Assembly: GCA_032173965.1 (NCBI GenBank)
Contig: CM063287.1
Coordinates: forward strand, 12,219,859 to 12,283,858
DNA length: 64,000 nucleotides
Origin: Sitta carolinensis
Taxonomy: Eukaryota; Chordata; Aves; Passeriformes; Sittidae
Direction of reading: 5' to 3'
Part shown: piece after piece, positions 62,860 to 64,000 of the stretch
Layout of the letters: every line of letters starts with the position of its first letter
Position numbering within the stretch: the stretch's first letter is position 1
Program-made: the position numbers and the translations under genes
The notes under the pieces: generated by a model
Database searches by the model: none
What the model was told of the DNA's origin: nothing
Seen by the model: only the letters and a program-made list of their open reading frames with translations

Positions 62860-64000
62860 CTGAAGCCGCCACCCGGTGCAGACTCTGGCACCGCCGGCAG
62901 CCTCAACAGGCGGCCGCTCCCGCCTGCGGGGGAGGGCAGCGGCCCGCCCGGCCCGCACCACCGCGGCAGCGCCGCCTTTGTCTCGGCGCCGAGACACCCG
63001 GGCCGGGCACCCCGTCCTGGCCCGGCGGAGCCCCGGCGGGAGGAGCGGCAGAAGCTCCCGCAGGCCGCGCTGCGGGTCCTTCCCCCGGCCCGCCCCGCTC
63101 CGGGGGCCGGCGGCGCCCCTGACTGACGGCCGGGGGGCGGGCGGCGGCCGGGCCGGGCCAGAAAGGGCCGGGGGAGCGGCAGCCGCGGCGGCGCGGGGCG
63201 GGCGATGCGATGCCGCAGCCCCGTCTCGGCGCAGGCGGCAGCTTTGTGTAGCCAATATGGCTGCGTGCGCCCGCCGATGAAAGGAGGCGCCTGGAGCTGA
63301 GCCCGTCTCCCCGCACCCCCTCCCGGCCGTGTGGCTGCGGCGAGCGGCGGAGAGAAGTTATCCCGACTGCCCCGCGGGGGTGCGGGGTGCCGGGAAGCGG
63401 CGGCGCTCCCCGCGGCTCCTGCTCCCGGCGGTCCCTTCCCGCGGGCAGGAGGGAGGAGGAGGAGAAGTTGTTTCGCCGCCCGGGGGGGCGGAAAGGAGGC
63501 GAGCGGGGCGCCAGACGGAGGAGGAAGAGGAGCAGCAGCCCCTGACGGTGGCTCGCCCCCCGCCTGCTGGGGGAGGAGGAGGAAGACGAGAAGGCAAAGC
63601 CGCCCTCGGCCCAGGTCCTGTCCCGGCTCCGCTCCTCCTCTCCGGACGAAGTTTCGCCGGGGGCCGCTGCGGGGGCGCCGGGTGCCGGAGGAGGGCGGCC
63701 GGCGGCGCCCGCCCCGCCTCGGCCCGCGCCTCCCCGGGGGCGGCGGTGGCGGAGCGGCGGGGCCGGGAGAAGTTTGGCTGGCGGCGGCGGCGGCCCTGCA
63801 GCGGCCATGGAGCCGAAGCACAAGGAGCTGCTCGCCCAGTGCCGGCAGAGCCTGGCGCAGGCCATGACCGAGGTGGACAAGGTGGTGGAGCTGCTGGAGG
63901 CCGCCGGCGCCCTCGGCCCCCGCGACCTGCGCGACCTGGAGGCGGCGGGCGGCGGGAAGGCCGAGCTGCTCATCGCCCTGCTGCTGGGCAAGGAACGGGA
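62860..64000. promoter_or_regulatory. DLG5: CpG-island promoter and 5' UTR of DLG5
   Basis: GC content and CpG density rise sharply at about 62860 and stay high to the window end. A CCAAT box (63252-63256) overlaps AATATGGCTGC (YY1-like) and an NRF1-like GCGTGCGC. There is no TATA box. The transcription start is unknown. Large open frames here on both strands are by-products of GC-rich sequence, not proteins. Confidence 0.8.
63807..64000 (+). CDS. DLG5: Disks large homolog 5, first exon (partial)
   Basis: The ATG at 63807 (GCGGCCATGG, good context) opens MEPKHKELLAQCRQSLAQAM then TEVDKVVELLEAAGAL, PRDLRDLEAAGGGKAELLIA and LLLGKERD, running off the window after 64 full codons. It matches the DLG5 N-terminus as I recall it, a CARD-like helical region preceding coiled coils, PDZ, SH3 and guanylate-kinase-like domains further on. 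DLG5 is a scaffold of cell junctions and polarity, and it also acts in Hippo and Hedgehog signalling. Position fits: DLG5 follows POLR3A in the same orientation in human. No indel is seen in this part. Confidence 0.92.
   Translation, partial: MEPKHKELLAQCRQSLAQAMTEVDKVVELLEAAGALGPRDLRDLEAAGGGKAELLIALLLGKER

Noticed and set aside
62847..63991. Very long open frames on the minus strand (324 and 362 codons) and on the plus strand near the window end
   Set aside because: Pro/Ala/Arg/Gly-rich products of a CpG island where stop codons are rare. They overlap each other and the real DLG5 exon.

Overview
The window looks like nuclear DNA from a bird. The evidence is several chicken-repeat-1 (CR1) LINE fragments in both orientations, compact GT-AG introns, GC-rich promoter islands in an otherwise AT-rich background, and three vertebrate genes in the order RPS24 - POLR3A - DLG5. 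From memory this is the gene order of human 10q22. I cannot assign a bird order or species.

Layout: 1-11.3 kb is intergenic sequence 3' of RPS24, with two old CR1 pieces and no gene I recognise. 11.3-18.0 kb is RPS24 on the minus strand (40S ribosomal protein eS24), with a start-codon-only first exon, three main coding exons, a tiny exon that opens with the stop codon, and a terminal exon carrying poly(A) signals. 17.65-18.8 kb is a CpG island acting as the shared, divergent RPS24/POLR3A promoter. 18.76-49.75 kb is POLR3A on the plus strand, the catalytic largest subunit of RNA polymerase III. All 31 coding exons can be placed and their corrected sum is 1390 codons, the length I recall for human. 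49.75-62.85 kb is the POLR3A 3' UTR plus intergenic DNA. From 62.86 kb to the end is a second CpG island, containing the promoter and start of DLG5 (first 64 codons, cut by the window edge).

RPS24 (ribosome) and POLR3A (5S rRNA and tRNA synthesis) are both parts of the translation machinery and are transcribed head to head from one island with start regions less than 0.8 kb apart. DLG5 is a membrane-associated scaffold in the same orientation as POLR3A.

The strongest anomaly is that five POLR3A exons (3, 5, 16, 17, 21) each carry a single-base length error at a short homopolymer, while splice sites and all other exons are clean. I read this as consensus-sequence (assembly) error, not gene death. 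The most interesting possible biology is a 36-nt, phase-0, in-frame candidate microexon in POLR3A intron 21. I found no CRISPR array, tRNA, rRNA or complete mobile element.
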